From the NCBI RefSeq assembly GCF_009696485.1, contig NZ_VULY01000018.1:755001-819000 (forward strand): 64,000 nt of DNA, given 5' to 3'. The DNA is from Suipraeoptans intestinalis. GTDB taxonomy: Bacteria > Bacillota > Clostridia > Lachnospirales > Lachnospiraceae. Within the stretch, counting starts at the first letter, position 1. Each line of letters opens with the position of its first letter. The position numbers and the translations under genes were made by a program. The notes beneath the pieces are model-generated. The model saw nothing but the letters and a program-made list of their open reading frames with translations, was not told the DNA's origin and searched no databases. Shown here in pieces: positions 43,952 to 52,371 of the stretch.

Positions 43952-45313
43952 TTATTCTAAAGAGGTTCCTTTTCTGAAACGGGCACAGGATGGCATCTTT
44001 TTCATACCAAAGTAGTAGATCAGACCCGTCGGGATCGTTGCCGTAAAAAATGAAATATTTACGTTCAGCAAGCCGATGACTGCCCCCACTGCAATGGCAA
44101 GGATCGCCGCCCAGTTGACCCCTGCGTGATCTCCCTTTTCATCATAGAGATCCTGCAGGGCTTCTTCGGTATATTTTCTTCTGCGAAGAATGAAAAAGTC
44201 TGTGATCAGCACCGCAAAAATCGGTCCGAAAAATGCCGTATAAACTTTCACAAATATATCCAGTCCCGCCGCAGAGCTGTTGCTGGTCAAAATCCAGGGG
44301 CAGGTCGCCACCGCAAGTACTCCTACCAGGATCACCGCCGTCCTGTGTTTCATCTTAAAGGCGTCCATGAACGCATAGGCCGGAGGAATGACATTACTTG
44401 CCAGGTTTGTGGACAACTGTGCAAAAATGATGAATCCCAACGTTACAACCAGGACAAATTTATTTTCCACCATCTGCGCGAAAGCATTGATAGGGTTTGC
44501 AATTCCGGTCGCTGTGGAAACCATGGCTCCGATCAGCCCCAGCAGAACTGTCGCCGGCACCATCGCAAGAAAGTAGGAAACCCCGCGCGTAACGGCGGAA
44601 TAGCCGCTTTTCATTTCACGGGAATAGTCCCCCGCATTCAGCATAACGGTGGTACTGTTTCCAAAAAATGCGATCACCGCCGCAATAAACGGCATTCCCC
44701 AGGTTCCCTCTTTATGCAGGAGTTTTTGTCCGATGGTATCTCCGTACTGTGAAATGCAGATGTACAGCAGATAGATCATGGCAAGAGAGATTACTACACC
44801 GCCAATGTTTCCAACCCACTTTGCTCCCTGGAACCCTTTGATGGACAGCAGGATCTGCACCACCTGAAAGAGGACAAAGTACACCCAGATATTATCATAG
44901 CCAAAGAATGCAATGGAAATATTGTTCAGAGCCGCTCCTCCCAGCCATGTCTGAAACCCGTACCAGACGATACCGGGCAGTCCCCGGATCATGACCGGCA
45001 CGATACTTCCCTTGGTTCCAAACGCGCTCTTTAACTGTACGCTGTAAGGCGCTCCCGTCTTATAGCTGAACTGGTCATTCATGGCAATTCCCACGATCAA
45101 AAGCAGCGATCCCAAAAGCACAGCTGCAAACAACTGAACCAGATTCAGGCCTTTCTCCAACTGGGCAGATCCCATGGTCAGTGTTCCGATGGAAATACAG
45201 CCTCCCAGCCACAGCATGGTGTTGGAGCCCCAGCCCATGATACGGTCTTTTTCTTTGATGGGCGCCAGCGAACTGGCTTCTTTTTTCACTTCCTTGTTTT
45301 TTACTTCACTCAT
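43952..45313 (-). CDS. NCS1-family nucleobase/hydantoin/allantoin permease, copy 2
   Basis: 453-residue NCS1 transporter, related throughout to the copy at 41153-42517: IMGWGSNTMLWLGGCISIGTL at the start, RGLPGIVWYGFQTWLGGAALNN, and LNAGDYSREMKSGY in the middle, with about 12 helices. The ATG at 45311-45313 has an AGGAGGGAATT ribosome site. It follows an allantoinase-type gene by 31 bases, repeating the hydrolase-carrier pairing. Confidence 0.9.
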   Translation of the reverse strand: MSEVKNKEVKKEASSLAPIKEKDRIMGWGSNTMLWLGGCISIGTLTMGSAQLEKGLNLVQLFAAVLLGSLLLIVGIAMNDQFSYKTGAPYSVQLKSAFGTKGSIVPVMIRGLPGIVWYGFQTWLGGAALNNISIAFFGYDNIWVYFVLFQVVQILLSIKGFQGAKWVGNIGGVVISLAMIYLLYICISQYGDTIGQKLLHKEGTWGMPFIAAVIAFFGNSTTVMLNAGDYSREMKSGYSAVTRGVSYFLAMVPATVLLGLIGAMVSTATGIANPINAFAQMVENKFVLVVTLGFIIFAQLSTNLASNVIPPAYAFMDAFKMKHRTAVILVGVLAVATCPWILTSNSSAAGLDIFVKVYTAFFGPIFAVLITDFFILRRRKYTEEALQDLYDEKGDHAGVNWAAILAIAVGAVIGLLNVNISFFTATIPTGLIYYFGMKKMPSCARFRKGTSLE

Positions 45314-45344
45314 AATTCCCTCCTGTTTTCTCTCTCCCACAGTT

Positions 45345-46748
45345 CTATTTTACCGGTGTAACATATTCTCCGTGTCCGATGGCCTCTTCCCTGTATGCTC
45401 CGTCTTCCGCCACCACCTTGCCGCGAATAATGGTACATACCGGCGTTCCTTTTCCTTCCAGTCCGTTGAAACAGGAAACATGCCCTTTCGTCAGCAGCTT
45501 TTCCTGTTCACATTTCCATGCTTTCTCCGGATCCAAAATCACAATATCTCCGTCAAACCCGATCTCAAACGCACCCTTTCGTCCATAAAGCCCAAACACT
45601 TTGGCAGGATTGTAGTCCATGACTTTTGCAATGAGACTGGGAGACAGCCCTTTTTGATGCACCACCATATCAAACATCATTGGGAGGAAATACTGGATCG
45701 CATTCAATCCGCCCCAGGCATGCCAGATATCCTTTGTGGCATTGTCTTTCTCCTCGTCAGCCGCCGGGGAATGGTCGCTTCCTACACAGGACAGGGTGCC
45801 GTCCAGCACATAGTCCCACAGCTTTTCCATATCCTCCCGTGTCCGCATGGGCGGCGTACATTTTGCCGGCGCACCCTTCTCAAACACAAAGTCTTCTGTG
45901 AATCCCAGATAATGCGGGCAGGTCTCCGCCGTGATGGGAAGCCCTTCATGGATGGCATCCTTTACCACCTGCGCCACCATCGGATGGCTGACATGGCAGA
46001 TATGCACCCTTCCTCCTGTTGCCCTTGCCATATCGATCACATTTTTTGTGGCCACATATTCGGTCCATACATCATGGGCATCTAAAAAGTCGCGGATCTT
46101 CTCTTCATTGGTACGGCCTTCCTTTGCCTTTGCTTCTTTTTCTCTTTCATACACCTGTCCCCATTCCTCACAATGGAATCCGCAAAGCGCCCCATAAGGC
46201 TTTAAGGTCTCTAACGCTTTTCTTACATTCCCCATATTCACCGTTGGAAACAGGTCTCCGTTTGGACAGGTAAATCCCTTGAAAGCCGCCACGCCGCAGT
46301 GATGCAGATCTACCAGATCCTTTATATTGCTTTTGATCCCATTGGGATCGTCGCTGTAGTCTCCTACAATGCCGCCCCACAACGCATAGTCGATCACAGA
46401 ATGCTTGCTGACCTTTCCCATTTTCAAATCAAAAATTTCCTTGTTTAACAAAGAAGGATCATTGTTCAGAGGCATGTCGATCAACGTTGTACAGCCTGCT
46501 ACCGCTGCCGCACGGGAACCTGTTTCAAAATCTTCCCGATATTCAAATCCCGGCTCGTTTAAGTGGGCATGACAGTCGATGATTCCGGGGAAAATATAGT
46601 TTCCCTTCGCGTCGATCACTTCCTTTGCCTCCACCTCTGCTTTCGGATCAAGAAATGCTGCATACTTCCCGTCATGGATCGCTACCGTTGCCTCATAGAT
46701 ACGATCCGGAGTTACCAACTTTCCGTTTTGAATTAATAGATCATACAT
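45345..46748 (-). CDS. Allantoinase/dihydropyrimidinase-family amidohydrolase, copy 2
   Basis: 467-residue cyclic amidohydrolase. Metal-site residues are all present: IIDCHAHLNEPGFEYREDF, the lysine in VAAFKGFTCPNG, GFHCEEWGQVYE, HICHVSHPMVAQVV and SCVGSDHSPAADEEK. It is the first gene of the four-gene run of two hydrolase-permease pairs and lies divergent from the AllH gene. Copy 1 and copy 2 differ in length by 10 residues and clearly in the loops around the active site (FKSFIGPVS against FKGFTCPNG), consistent with different substrates. Confidence 0.88.
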   Translation of the reverse strand: MYDLLIQNGKLVTPDRIYEATVAIHDGKYAAFLDPKAEVEAKEVIDAKGNYIFPGIIDCHAHLNEPGFEYREDFETGSRAAAVAGCTTLIDMPLNNDPSLLNKEIFDLKMGKVSKHSVIDYALWGGIVGDYSDDPNGIKSNIKDLVDLHHCGVAAFKGFTCPNGDLFPTVNMGNVRKALETLKPYGALCGFHCEEWGQVYEREKEAKAKEGRTNEEKIRDFLDAHDVWTEYVATKNVIDMARATGGRVHICHVSHPMVAQVVKDAIHEGLPITAETCPHYLGFTEDFVFEKGAPAKCTPPMRTREDMEKLWDYVLDGTLSCVGSDHSPAADEEKDNATKDIWHAWGGLNAIQYFLPMMFDMVVHQKGLSPSLIAKVMDYNPAKVFGLYGRKGAFEIGFDGDIVILDPEKAWKCEQEKLLTKGHVSCFNGLEGKGTPVCTIIRGKVVAEDGAYREEAIGHGEYVTPVK

Positions 46749-46811
46749 AACTTTTTCCCTCCTGCTTGCCTGCTGTTGCGTTTTTCTTCCTTGTCTGCTA
46801 CCATACGTACA

Positions 46812-46823
46812 TATCTATAGATA
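46812..46823. promoter_or_regulatory. Palindrome between divergent hydrolase and allH genes
   Basis: TATCTATAGATA is a perfect 12-base palindrome midway between the two divergent start codons, about 35 bases before the AllH ATG. It could be an operator serving both directions. Confidence 0.35.
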
Positions 46824-46857
46824 AAATACTCAGGAAATTCCTTGGAGATAAGATACT

Positions 46858-47721
46858 ATGTATTACGACATCATACAAGCCTCAGACCTCACATTGCACC
46901 TGTTAAAAACCAGACAAGACGGATTCGTGCATTCCGTTTATCGAAAAACTGTGAACCTTTGTATTGATAAGACACTGATCGCCTTACAATCGAACGCTTC
47001 CCCTCTGTCTCCCATCAGCCTGATCGCTGATCTTTCCGAGGAGTCCCTGCGCAAACTGAACCTCTCAGAAGGTACACCTGTCAGAGTTACCGACACTTCC
47101 CTTCTGATCGGCTCTTTCCGCTTTCTGTTTCAGGGAGCCAAATCCTATTCCTCCTGTCTGCAGGAAGAACTGACGCCTGCTCAGATAGCCCTTTTAAAGG
47201 AGCGTCTGGCCGCCGTCCTGCTCTCCTCCCACACCGGAGGATTTGACGCCATCTTCCACGCCTTTCAGAAGCCCGGCCGCCCCCTTCCTTCCCCGATCTT
47301 AGAAGGCGGACGGCAGTATCTTCTGCAGGCCCGACAGGCGTTATCCCAAAAAGAGTATTCTTCTGCCTCCGTCTGCCTGTCCCGGCTCCTGGGACTGGGC
47401 ATTGGTCTGACTCCCTCCGGCGATGATTTCCTTTGCGGCGTTCTGGCCGGCCTGATCCTTTCCGGAAACGGAAGCTCTTCTTTTGCTTCTTTGCTGAAGG
47501 AACAGGTCGCAGCCGGCTTACACCGCACCAACACCATCAGCCAGGCCTTCCTGCGCTGCGCGCTGAACCACCGGTTCAGTCCTGCCGTTCTTTCTCTTGC
47601 AAAATGTCCGGATCCCGGAGCCGTTCGGGCTTCTTTTGAAACCATCGGACATTCCTCCGGCATAGATACCCTGTACGGGATCTTCTTCATCCTGGACTTT
47701 ATAGAAAACGGGCGGGTGTAA
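46858..47721 (+). CDS. allH: AllH-like (DUF2877) subunit of oxamate carbamoyltransferase
   Basis: 287-residue DUF2877 protein with the family signature LGLGIGLTPSGDDFLCGVLAG near residue 180. In E. coli the DUF2877 gene allH (ylbF) is needed with allF and allG for oxamate carbamoyltransferase. Here allF and allG are fused 9 kb away and allH stands alone on the opposite strand, divergent from an allantoinase-type gene. It therefore probably supplies the third subunit in trans. Start ATG follows TTGGAGATAAG. Confidence 0.85.
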   Translation: MYYDIIQASDLTLHLLKTRQDGFVHSVYRKTVNLCIDKTLIALQSNASPLSPISLIADLSEESLRKLNLSEGTPVRVTDTSLLIGSFRFLFQGAKSYSSCLQEELTPAQIALLKERLAAVLLSSHTGGFDAIFHAFQKPGRPLPSPILEGGRQYLLQARQALSQKEYSSASVCLSRLLGLGIGLTPSGDDFLCGVLAGLILSGNGSSSFASLLKEQVAAGLHRTNTISQAFLRCALNHRFSPAVLSLAKCPDPGAVRASFETIGHSSGIDTLYGIFFILDFIENGRV

Positions 47722-47887
47722 ATGCACCTGCCCCTTTTCGCTTTAGTAACTATGCACAGTTATCTTACTCCACCATTGTATCTCTTGTATATATCGCCAA
47801 TTATAATATATCTCACACCGTAACACATTGGCTAATACCGATAAATTTCAAAATATTTTATATCCGTTTCGGATAAATTTTATTTCT

Positions 47888-48870
47888 CTATTTTTCTTTA
47901 AGATACTCTGCAAGAATTTGATTCAAGTCTCCCACGATCCCATAGTCCGCAATCTGGAAGATCGGAGCCTCCTCATCCTGGTTGATCGCGATCATCAGCT
48001 TTGTATCCTTGATCCCTTCCGTATGCTGGATCGCCCCGGATACCCCCAGAGCAATGCAGATACGGGGACGGATGGTACATCCGGTCTGCCCCACCTGATT
48101 TTCAAAGGGAATCCACCCTTCATCTGCAATGGGTCTCGTTCCTCCCACCGCCGCATCCAGATGCCCGGCGAACCGCCGGAGCAGTTCAAAGCTTTCTGCC
48201 GTTTCCGCTCCTCTTCCGGCGATCACAACTGTTTCCGCCCCAGGATGCTGTCCGTACAAGAGACGGCCGGACGCTTTGTTACCACCCGGATCCCGGATTC
48301 CGGCACTTCTACCTCCAGATAGCTGATCCTCGGTTCTTTTTCTTCCGTCGCCTCATAGGGCTGATACACTCCCGGTCTTACCGTCAGCATCTGCGGATAT
48401 ACCCCCGGTCTGGTCACAATGGTCACGAATACATTTTCCCCAAAGGAGGGCTTGTTCTGCTTGATATAGAAAGAGCCGTCCTCCCCTGTTCCCACCAGCA
48501 CCTCTGTACAGTCTGCCGTCAGTCCACATCCCAGCTTTACAGCTACCCGTGAAAAAATCGAGCGCCCTGTCATTGTTGCAGGAACAAGCACAACGGAGGG
48601 ATCGATCCTGCGGAGCATGTCTGCGATCACCTGGCTGACTGCATCGTCCTGAAACAGGGGATCTCTTTTTGTTTTCACCGCATAGATCTCATCCAGCCCC
48701 AGCTTTTTCAGTTCTTCGATCAGCTTCTCACAGTCGTCAGAGACAACCATGGCCGATATCTGTTCCTTCGTCGTCTCCTGTATCAAATGTGCCACCGAAA
48801 CAAGCTCCGCTACCACCGCTTCTATATTCCCCTGAAAGTGTTCCGCAAAAACGCAAATTCCTTTCGCCAT
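47888..48870 (-). pseudogene. etfA: Electron transfer flavoprotein alpha subunit, broken by a one-base frameshift
   Basis: Two reading frames together make one EtfA. The first (48223-48870, 215 residues, MAKGICVFAEHFQGN ...) covers the N-terminal domain. The second (47888 to about 48259) covers the C-terminal FAD domain with AGRGAETAESFELLRRFA, GQTGCTIRPRICIALGVSGA and AINQDEEAPIF. Adding one G to the GGGG run at 48238-48241 joins them as SILG-AETVVIAGRG and yields 327 residues, the normal EtfA length. No classical slippery heptamer is seen. So this is a sequencing error, a recent inactivation, or a phase-variable tract. It directly follows etfB. Confidence 0.85.
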
Positions 48871-49659
48871 TTAATTCTTTCCTTTCTCAATCTCTATCCA
48901 CTCTCGAATTTTTGCCGCCATCTCTTCCGGTGTTCCCTTTAACATGACAGCTTTCCTTGTCCGCTCAGGAACAAAGGAATCCGCTACCAGAGTGGGAGAT
49001 CCCTTGAGCCCGATCTCCTCCTGCGCAAATCCCAGATCCTCATTCGTGTACAGCTTCAACGGTTTCTCCTTTGCCTTACGCTTCGTGCGAAGCGTTGCAA
49101 GGCGCGGCTCATTGCATCCGAAGCATACCGTCATCAAGGCCGGAAGCTGCGCCTCCAAGGTCACCTCTTCTCCCTGACACTGTTTGATTCCCCGTATTCC
49201 TTCCTGCCCGTCATACTCTATGCCCGACACTTCTGAAATATGAGGGATCCCCAGATATTCCGCTACCATTGCACCCACCTGTCCTGTTGCTCCGTCACTG
49301 GACATCGCTCCTCCTAAAATAAGTTCGAACGTTCCGTATTTCCCGATGGCCCTCGCAAGAGGCTTCGCTGTCGCCAGTGTGTCTGCTCCTCCAAAGCACC
49401 GGTCTGAAATCAGCACTCCCTCCTCACAGCCAAGCGCCATGGCATCCCGCAGTGATTTTTCCGCCTCTGTCGGTCCCATGGTAAAGGCAACTACCTTCCC
49501 GCCTACCTGCTCTTTTAACAGCATGGCAGCTTCAATGGCATTCAGATCGGCAGGATTCAGCATCCCTTCCATGCTCGTGCGAACCAGCGCATGTGTTTCC
49601 GGATCTACCGATACGTTGTTGGAAACAGGAACCTGTTTTATCAGAACTGCTATATTCAT
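48871..49659 (-). CDS. etfB: Electron transfer flavoprotein beta subunit
   Basis: 262-residue EtfB: AVLIKQVPVSNNVSVDPETHALVR at the start, a NADPADLNAIEAAMLLK-type loop (MLNPADLNAIEAAMLLKE), the AMP-region motif LILGGAMSSDGATGQVGAMVAEYLGIPHISEV near residue 115 and the family LPALMTVCFGCNEPRL segment near residue 175. With EtfA it would carry electrons from a flavin dehydrogenase; the DAO-family flavoenzyme immediately upstream is the natural donor. Confidence 0.94.
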   Translation of the reverse strand: MNIAVLIKQVPVSNNVSVDPETHALVRTSMEGMLNPADLNAIEAAMLLKEQVGGKVVAFTMGPTEAEKSLRDAMALGCEEGVLISDRCFGGADTLATAKPLARAIGKYGTFELILGGAMSSDGATGQVGAMVAEYLGIPHISEVSGIEYDGQEGIRGIKQCQGEEVTLEAQLPALMTVCFGCNEPRLATLRTKRKAKEKPLKLYTNEDLGFAQEEIGLKGSPTLVADSFVPERTRKAVMLKGTPEEMAAKIREWIEIEKGKN

Positions 49660-49697
49660 ATGTCTCTCCTATCTACTCTTGCAGTGTCTTTCACTTC

Positions 49698-50861
49698 TTA
49701 TTGCTCTAACAGACGCTTAAACGCCCAGTTTTCCAATAGCGGCGTGGATTCGCCCACCATGATCAGTTTCGCAAGGTCTCTGCTTGCTGCGGGCGCTTCG
49801 ATCACTCCATTTCCGCCATAGCCTGTTGCCAGCAGATAGCCTTCCACCGGTGTCTCTCCAAGGATCGGCCAGAAGTCCTTTGGCTCCGCTCTGTAGGACA
49901 GCCAGGAAGATACCAGTCCGCTGTCTACGATTCCGGGTACCTTCGCTTCCAGCTGGTCCAAAAGGAAATCAATGAAATACTCGTCCGTTCCTCCCGTTGC
50001 CGGCAGCTTATCCGGATCCCACTGTCCTGCGTGCATTGGATTGTTCAGATCCATCGAAAGGTGAGACTTGCAGATGAAAATATTATTTCCTGCCCGCAGT
50101 GCATAAAATTCCGGGTATTTTAATACCGGGAAGGTATAATCCAGCTTCTTTCCCGGAGGGCAAAGGAAAAAGGCTTCTGCTTTTGTGTGCCAGATCGGTA
50201 CGTCAACACCTGCCATTTCTCCGGTAAATTTGCTCCAGGGTCCTGTACAGTCTACTACCACATCAAAGGTATACTCGATTCCTTCGCTGGTTTTCAGCCC
50301 CTTGACCTTGTTGTCTTCTACCTTTATTTCCGTTACTTCCACACCGGTTTTTACGACGCCGCCGTTTGCCTGCAGTTTTTTTGCATAGGTGTTGGAGATC
50401 ATGGTGCCGTCAAAATATCCGTCATCCTGGGTATAACCTGCTCCCAGAATATTTTCCGTGGAAATATCCGGAAGGATTTCCTTGATCCGGTCTTTATCGG
50501 TGATATATTCCCCTGTATAGCCTGCCGCCTTTGCAAGAGCGATCCCCGTCTGAATGACCTTTTCCACTTCCTCATTGGTAGCTACCACCAGTGTCCCCGT
50601 TTTATCAAATCCTGCTGATCCCTTTTCTTCCGCCTCCATTTTCAGGTAAGACTCAAACCCATAGAGACGCACGTCCCAGTATCGGTTTTTCAAAGAATCG
50701 TCAAACAGGCATACTGTTCCGGCAGATTTTGCCGTAGAGGCGCCTCCCACTGTATTCTTCTCAAACACCGTAACTTCCGCCTGATCGTAAAGACTCAGAT
50801 GATAACCCAGACAGGTTCCTGAAATTCCTCCGCCGATGATCCCAATTCTCTTTTTCTCCAT
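49698..50861 (-). CDS. FAD-dependent oxidoreductase, D-amino acid/sarcosine oxidase (DAO) family
   Basis: 387-residue flavoprotein with the dinucleotide-binding start IGIIGGGISGTCLGYHLS, VFEKNTVGGASTAKSAGT near residue 36 and the closing FAD motif LLATGYGGNGVIEAPAASRDLAKLI near residue 350. Members oxidise secondary or alpha-amino acids such as sarcosine, glycine or D-amino acids. In an anaerobe, with etfB and etfA directly downstream, it should act as a dehydrogenase passing electrons to ETF, not as an oxidase. It lies between an AllC-type hydrolase and ETF, which suggests it oxidises the amino acid released by that hydrolase (inference). Confidence 0.88.
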   Translation of the reverse strand: MEKKRIGIIGGGISGTCLGYHLSLYDQAEVTVFEKNTVGGASTAKSAGTVCLFDDSLKNRYWDVRLYGFESYLKMEAEEKGSAGFDKTGTLVVATNEEVEKVIQTGIALAKAAGYTGEYITDKDRIKEILPDISTENILGAGYTQDDGYFDGTMISNTYAKKLQANGGVVKTGVEVTEIKVEDNKVKGLKTSEGIEYTFDVVVDCTGPWSKFTGEMAGVDVPIWHTKAEAFFLCPPGKKLDYTFPVLKYPEFYALRAGNNIFICKSHLSMDLNNPMHAGQWDPDKLPATGGTDEYFIDFLLDQLEAKVPGIVDSGLVSSWLSYRAEPKDFWPILGETPVEGYLLATGYGGNGVIEAPAASRDLAKLIMVGESTPLLENWAFKRLLEQ

Positions 50862-50899
50862 TTGTGTGCCCTTCCTTTCTTTTTTATTTCTAACATGAG

Positions 50900-52141
50900 T
50901 TATTTCATGTTATCTACTTTTAATACGGTATGTAATAATACCTCACAGCCTTTTTTCATCTCTTCTTTTTCTGTCCGCTCATATCTGGAATGGCTGATCC
51001 CGCCCTTGCTTGGTACAAAAATCATGCCTGTGGGAAATGCCTGTGCCATCGCCAGAGAATCATGAAACGCTCCGCTGGGAAGGATCGTGTAGCTATAGTC
51101 CATCTCCTTGGTCGCCTCCTCGATCTGTTTCCTCAGCCAGTCCTGCATTGGCTGCGGATCATGGTCCGAGATTTTCTGCACCCGAAATTCCAATCCGCTT
51201 TTTCGGCAGACTTCCTCCAGATATGCGAAAGCGTTTTTCTCTACCGCCTCCATGATTTCTCGTTCCTGATCCCGGATCTCCAGATGAAACCGGCAGTTTC
51301 CCGGGATCACATTGACAGAATTGGGAGAGACCTGTATGGTTCCCACCGTCGCTACAGTAAACTCCTTTCCGGTTTTCTTTACGATTTCAGGGATTTCTCC
51401 GATCAGCTCCGCCGCTGCTACCAGCGCATCTTTTCTGTCCCCCATGGCTGTACTTCCTGCATGGTTTGCCTCGCCGAAAATCTCCACCTCAAATCTTACT
51501 ACTCCGGCGATAGAAGAAACGACTCCGATTGCTTTTTCTTCTCTGTCCAGCCTCGCTCCCTGCTCCACATGAAGCTCCAGAAAGCATTTAACATCCTTTG
51601 GCTCCTTCTTTGCTTTCCACACGTCTTCCATCCGGATCCCATAGCTCTTTTCCATCACTTCCTTCTGCCTGTTTCCGCATCCGTCTGCCTCTTCCTCTGA
51701 CACCTCCAGCGGCTGTCCACAGATAGCGCTGCTTCCAAACAGTCCGCTTCCGAACCTTGCCCCTTCCTCATCTGTAAAAACGATTACTTCAATGGGATGA
51801 TCGGGAATATATCCTGCTTTTTTCATAGCCTCACATACCGCCAGGCCTCCCACGCAGCCGGCAGCGCCGTCATATCTGCCTCCATCAGGAACGGTATCCA
51901 GATGAGAGCCCAGCAGGATCGCCGGCAAAGCCGGATTCCTTCCTTCCATTCTGGCAATCAGATTCCCCGCTTCGTCTACCCGCGTGGAAATTCCCATTTC
52001 TGCAAACCATCCCGCAAACAGCCTTCTTCCTTCCTGATCCTCTTTTGAGTAGGCGATCCTGGAAAATGTGCCGTCCGGCTGTTTTCCACATTGATAAAGT
52101 TCCTCCAAATAAAACATGACTTTTTCCACGTCAATGACCAT
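50900..52141 (-). CDS. Allantoate amidohydrolase / N-carbamoyl-L-amino acid hydrolase, copy 2
   Basis: 413-residue M20-family amidohydrolase, paralogous to copy 1 at 30820-32064. Metal ligands: GSHLDTVPDGGRYDGAAG near residue 80, TDEEGARFGSGLFGS near residue 125, ELHVEQGARLDREE near residue 195 and GGISHSRYERTE near the end. The ATG at 52139-52141 has a GGGAGG ribosome site. It begins the hydrolase-flavoenzyme-etfB-etfA run. N-carbamoyl amino acid (or N-carbamoylsarcosine-like) hydrolysis would fit that setting better than allantoate, but sequence alone does not decide. Confidence 0.9.
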   Translation of the reverse strand: MVIDVEKVMFYLEELYQCGKQPDGTFSRIAYSKEDQEGRRLFAGWFAEMGISTRVDEAGNLIARMEGRNPALPAILLGSHLDTVPDGGRYDGAAGCVGGLAVCEAMKKAGYIPDHPIEVIVFTDEEGARFGSGLFGSSAICGQPLEVSEEEADGCGNRQKEVMEKSYGIRMEDVWKAKKEPKDVKCFLELHVEQGARLDREEKAIGVVSSIAGVVRFEVEIFGEANHAGSTAMGDRKDALVAAAELIGEIPEIVKKTGKEFTVATVGTIQVSPNSVNVIPGNCRFHLEIRDQEREIMEAVEKNAFAYLEEVCRKSGLEFRVQKISDHDPQPMQDWLRKQIEEATKEMDYSYTILPSGAFHDSLAMAQAFPTGMIFVPSKGGISHSRYERTEKEEMKKGCEVLLHTVLKVDNMK

Positions 52142-52290
52142 TCTCTTTTCCTCCCTGTCAGGTTCCACAAGAACAGAAGGTTATTTTTGTGCAATTTATC
52201 CTATTATTCCCTTTTCTTTTTCTTTCCCCTGTGTATATTCGTCATTGTAGTTTATTTTTTAACAATTTTCATCGTCATTTCATGATAAAA

Positions 52291-52335
52291 AACAAAAACC
52301 ATTTTATCTTTCTCAGATAAAATGGTTTTTGTTTT
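52291..52335 (-). terminator. Strong bidirectional-looking terminator after pucR
   Basis: Perfect inverted repeat with arms ACAAAAACCATTTTATCT and AGATAAAATGGTTTTTGT (18 pairs) and a 5-base loop TTCTC. On the minus strand it is followed by TTTTTTATC. It lies about 37 bases after the PucR stop and upstream of the hydrolase gene, dividing the two transcription units. Confidence 0.85.
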
Positions 52336-52371
52336 GCTCCCCGGCAGTACGAAGAAGCAGGCATCCTGCTC

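Noticed and set aside
48200-48270. Programmed -1 ribosomal frameshift in etfA
   Set aside because: A -1 shift would be the right direction, but no X-XXY-YYZ heptamer or downstream pseudoknot is visible near the GGGG run; a missing base is simpler.
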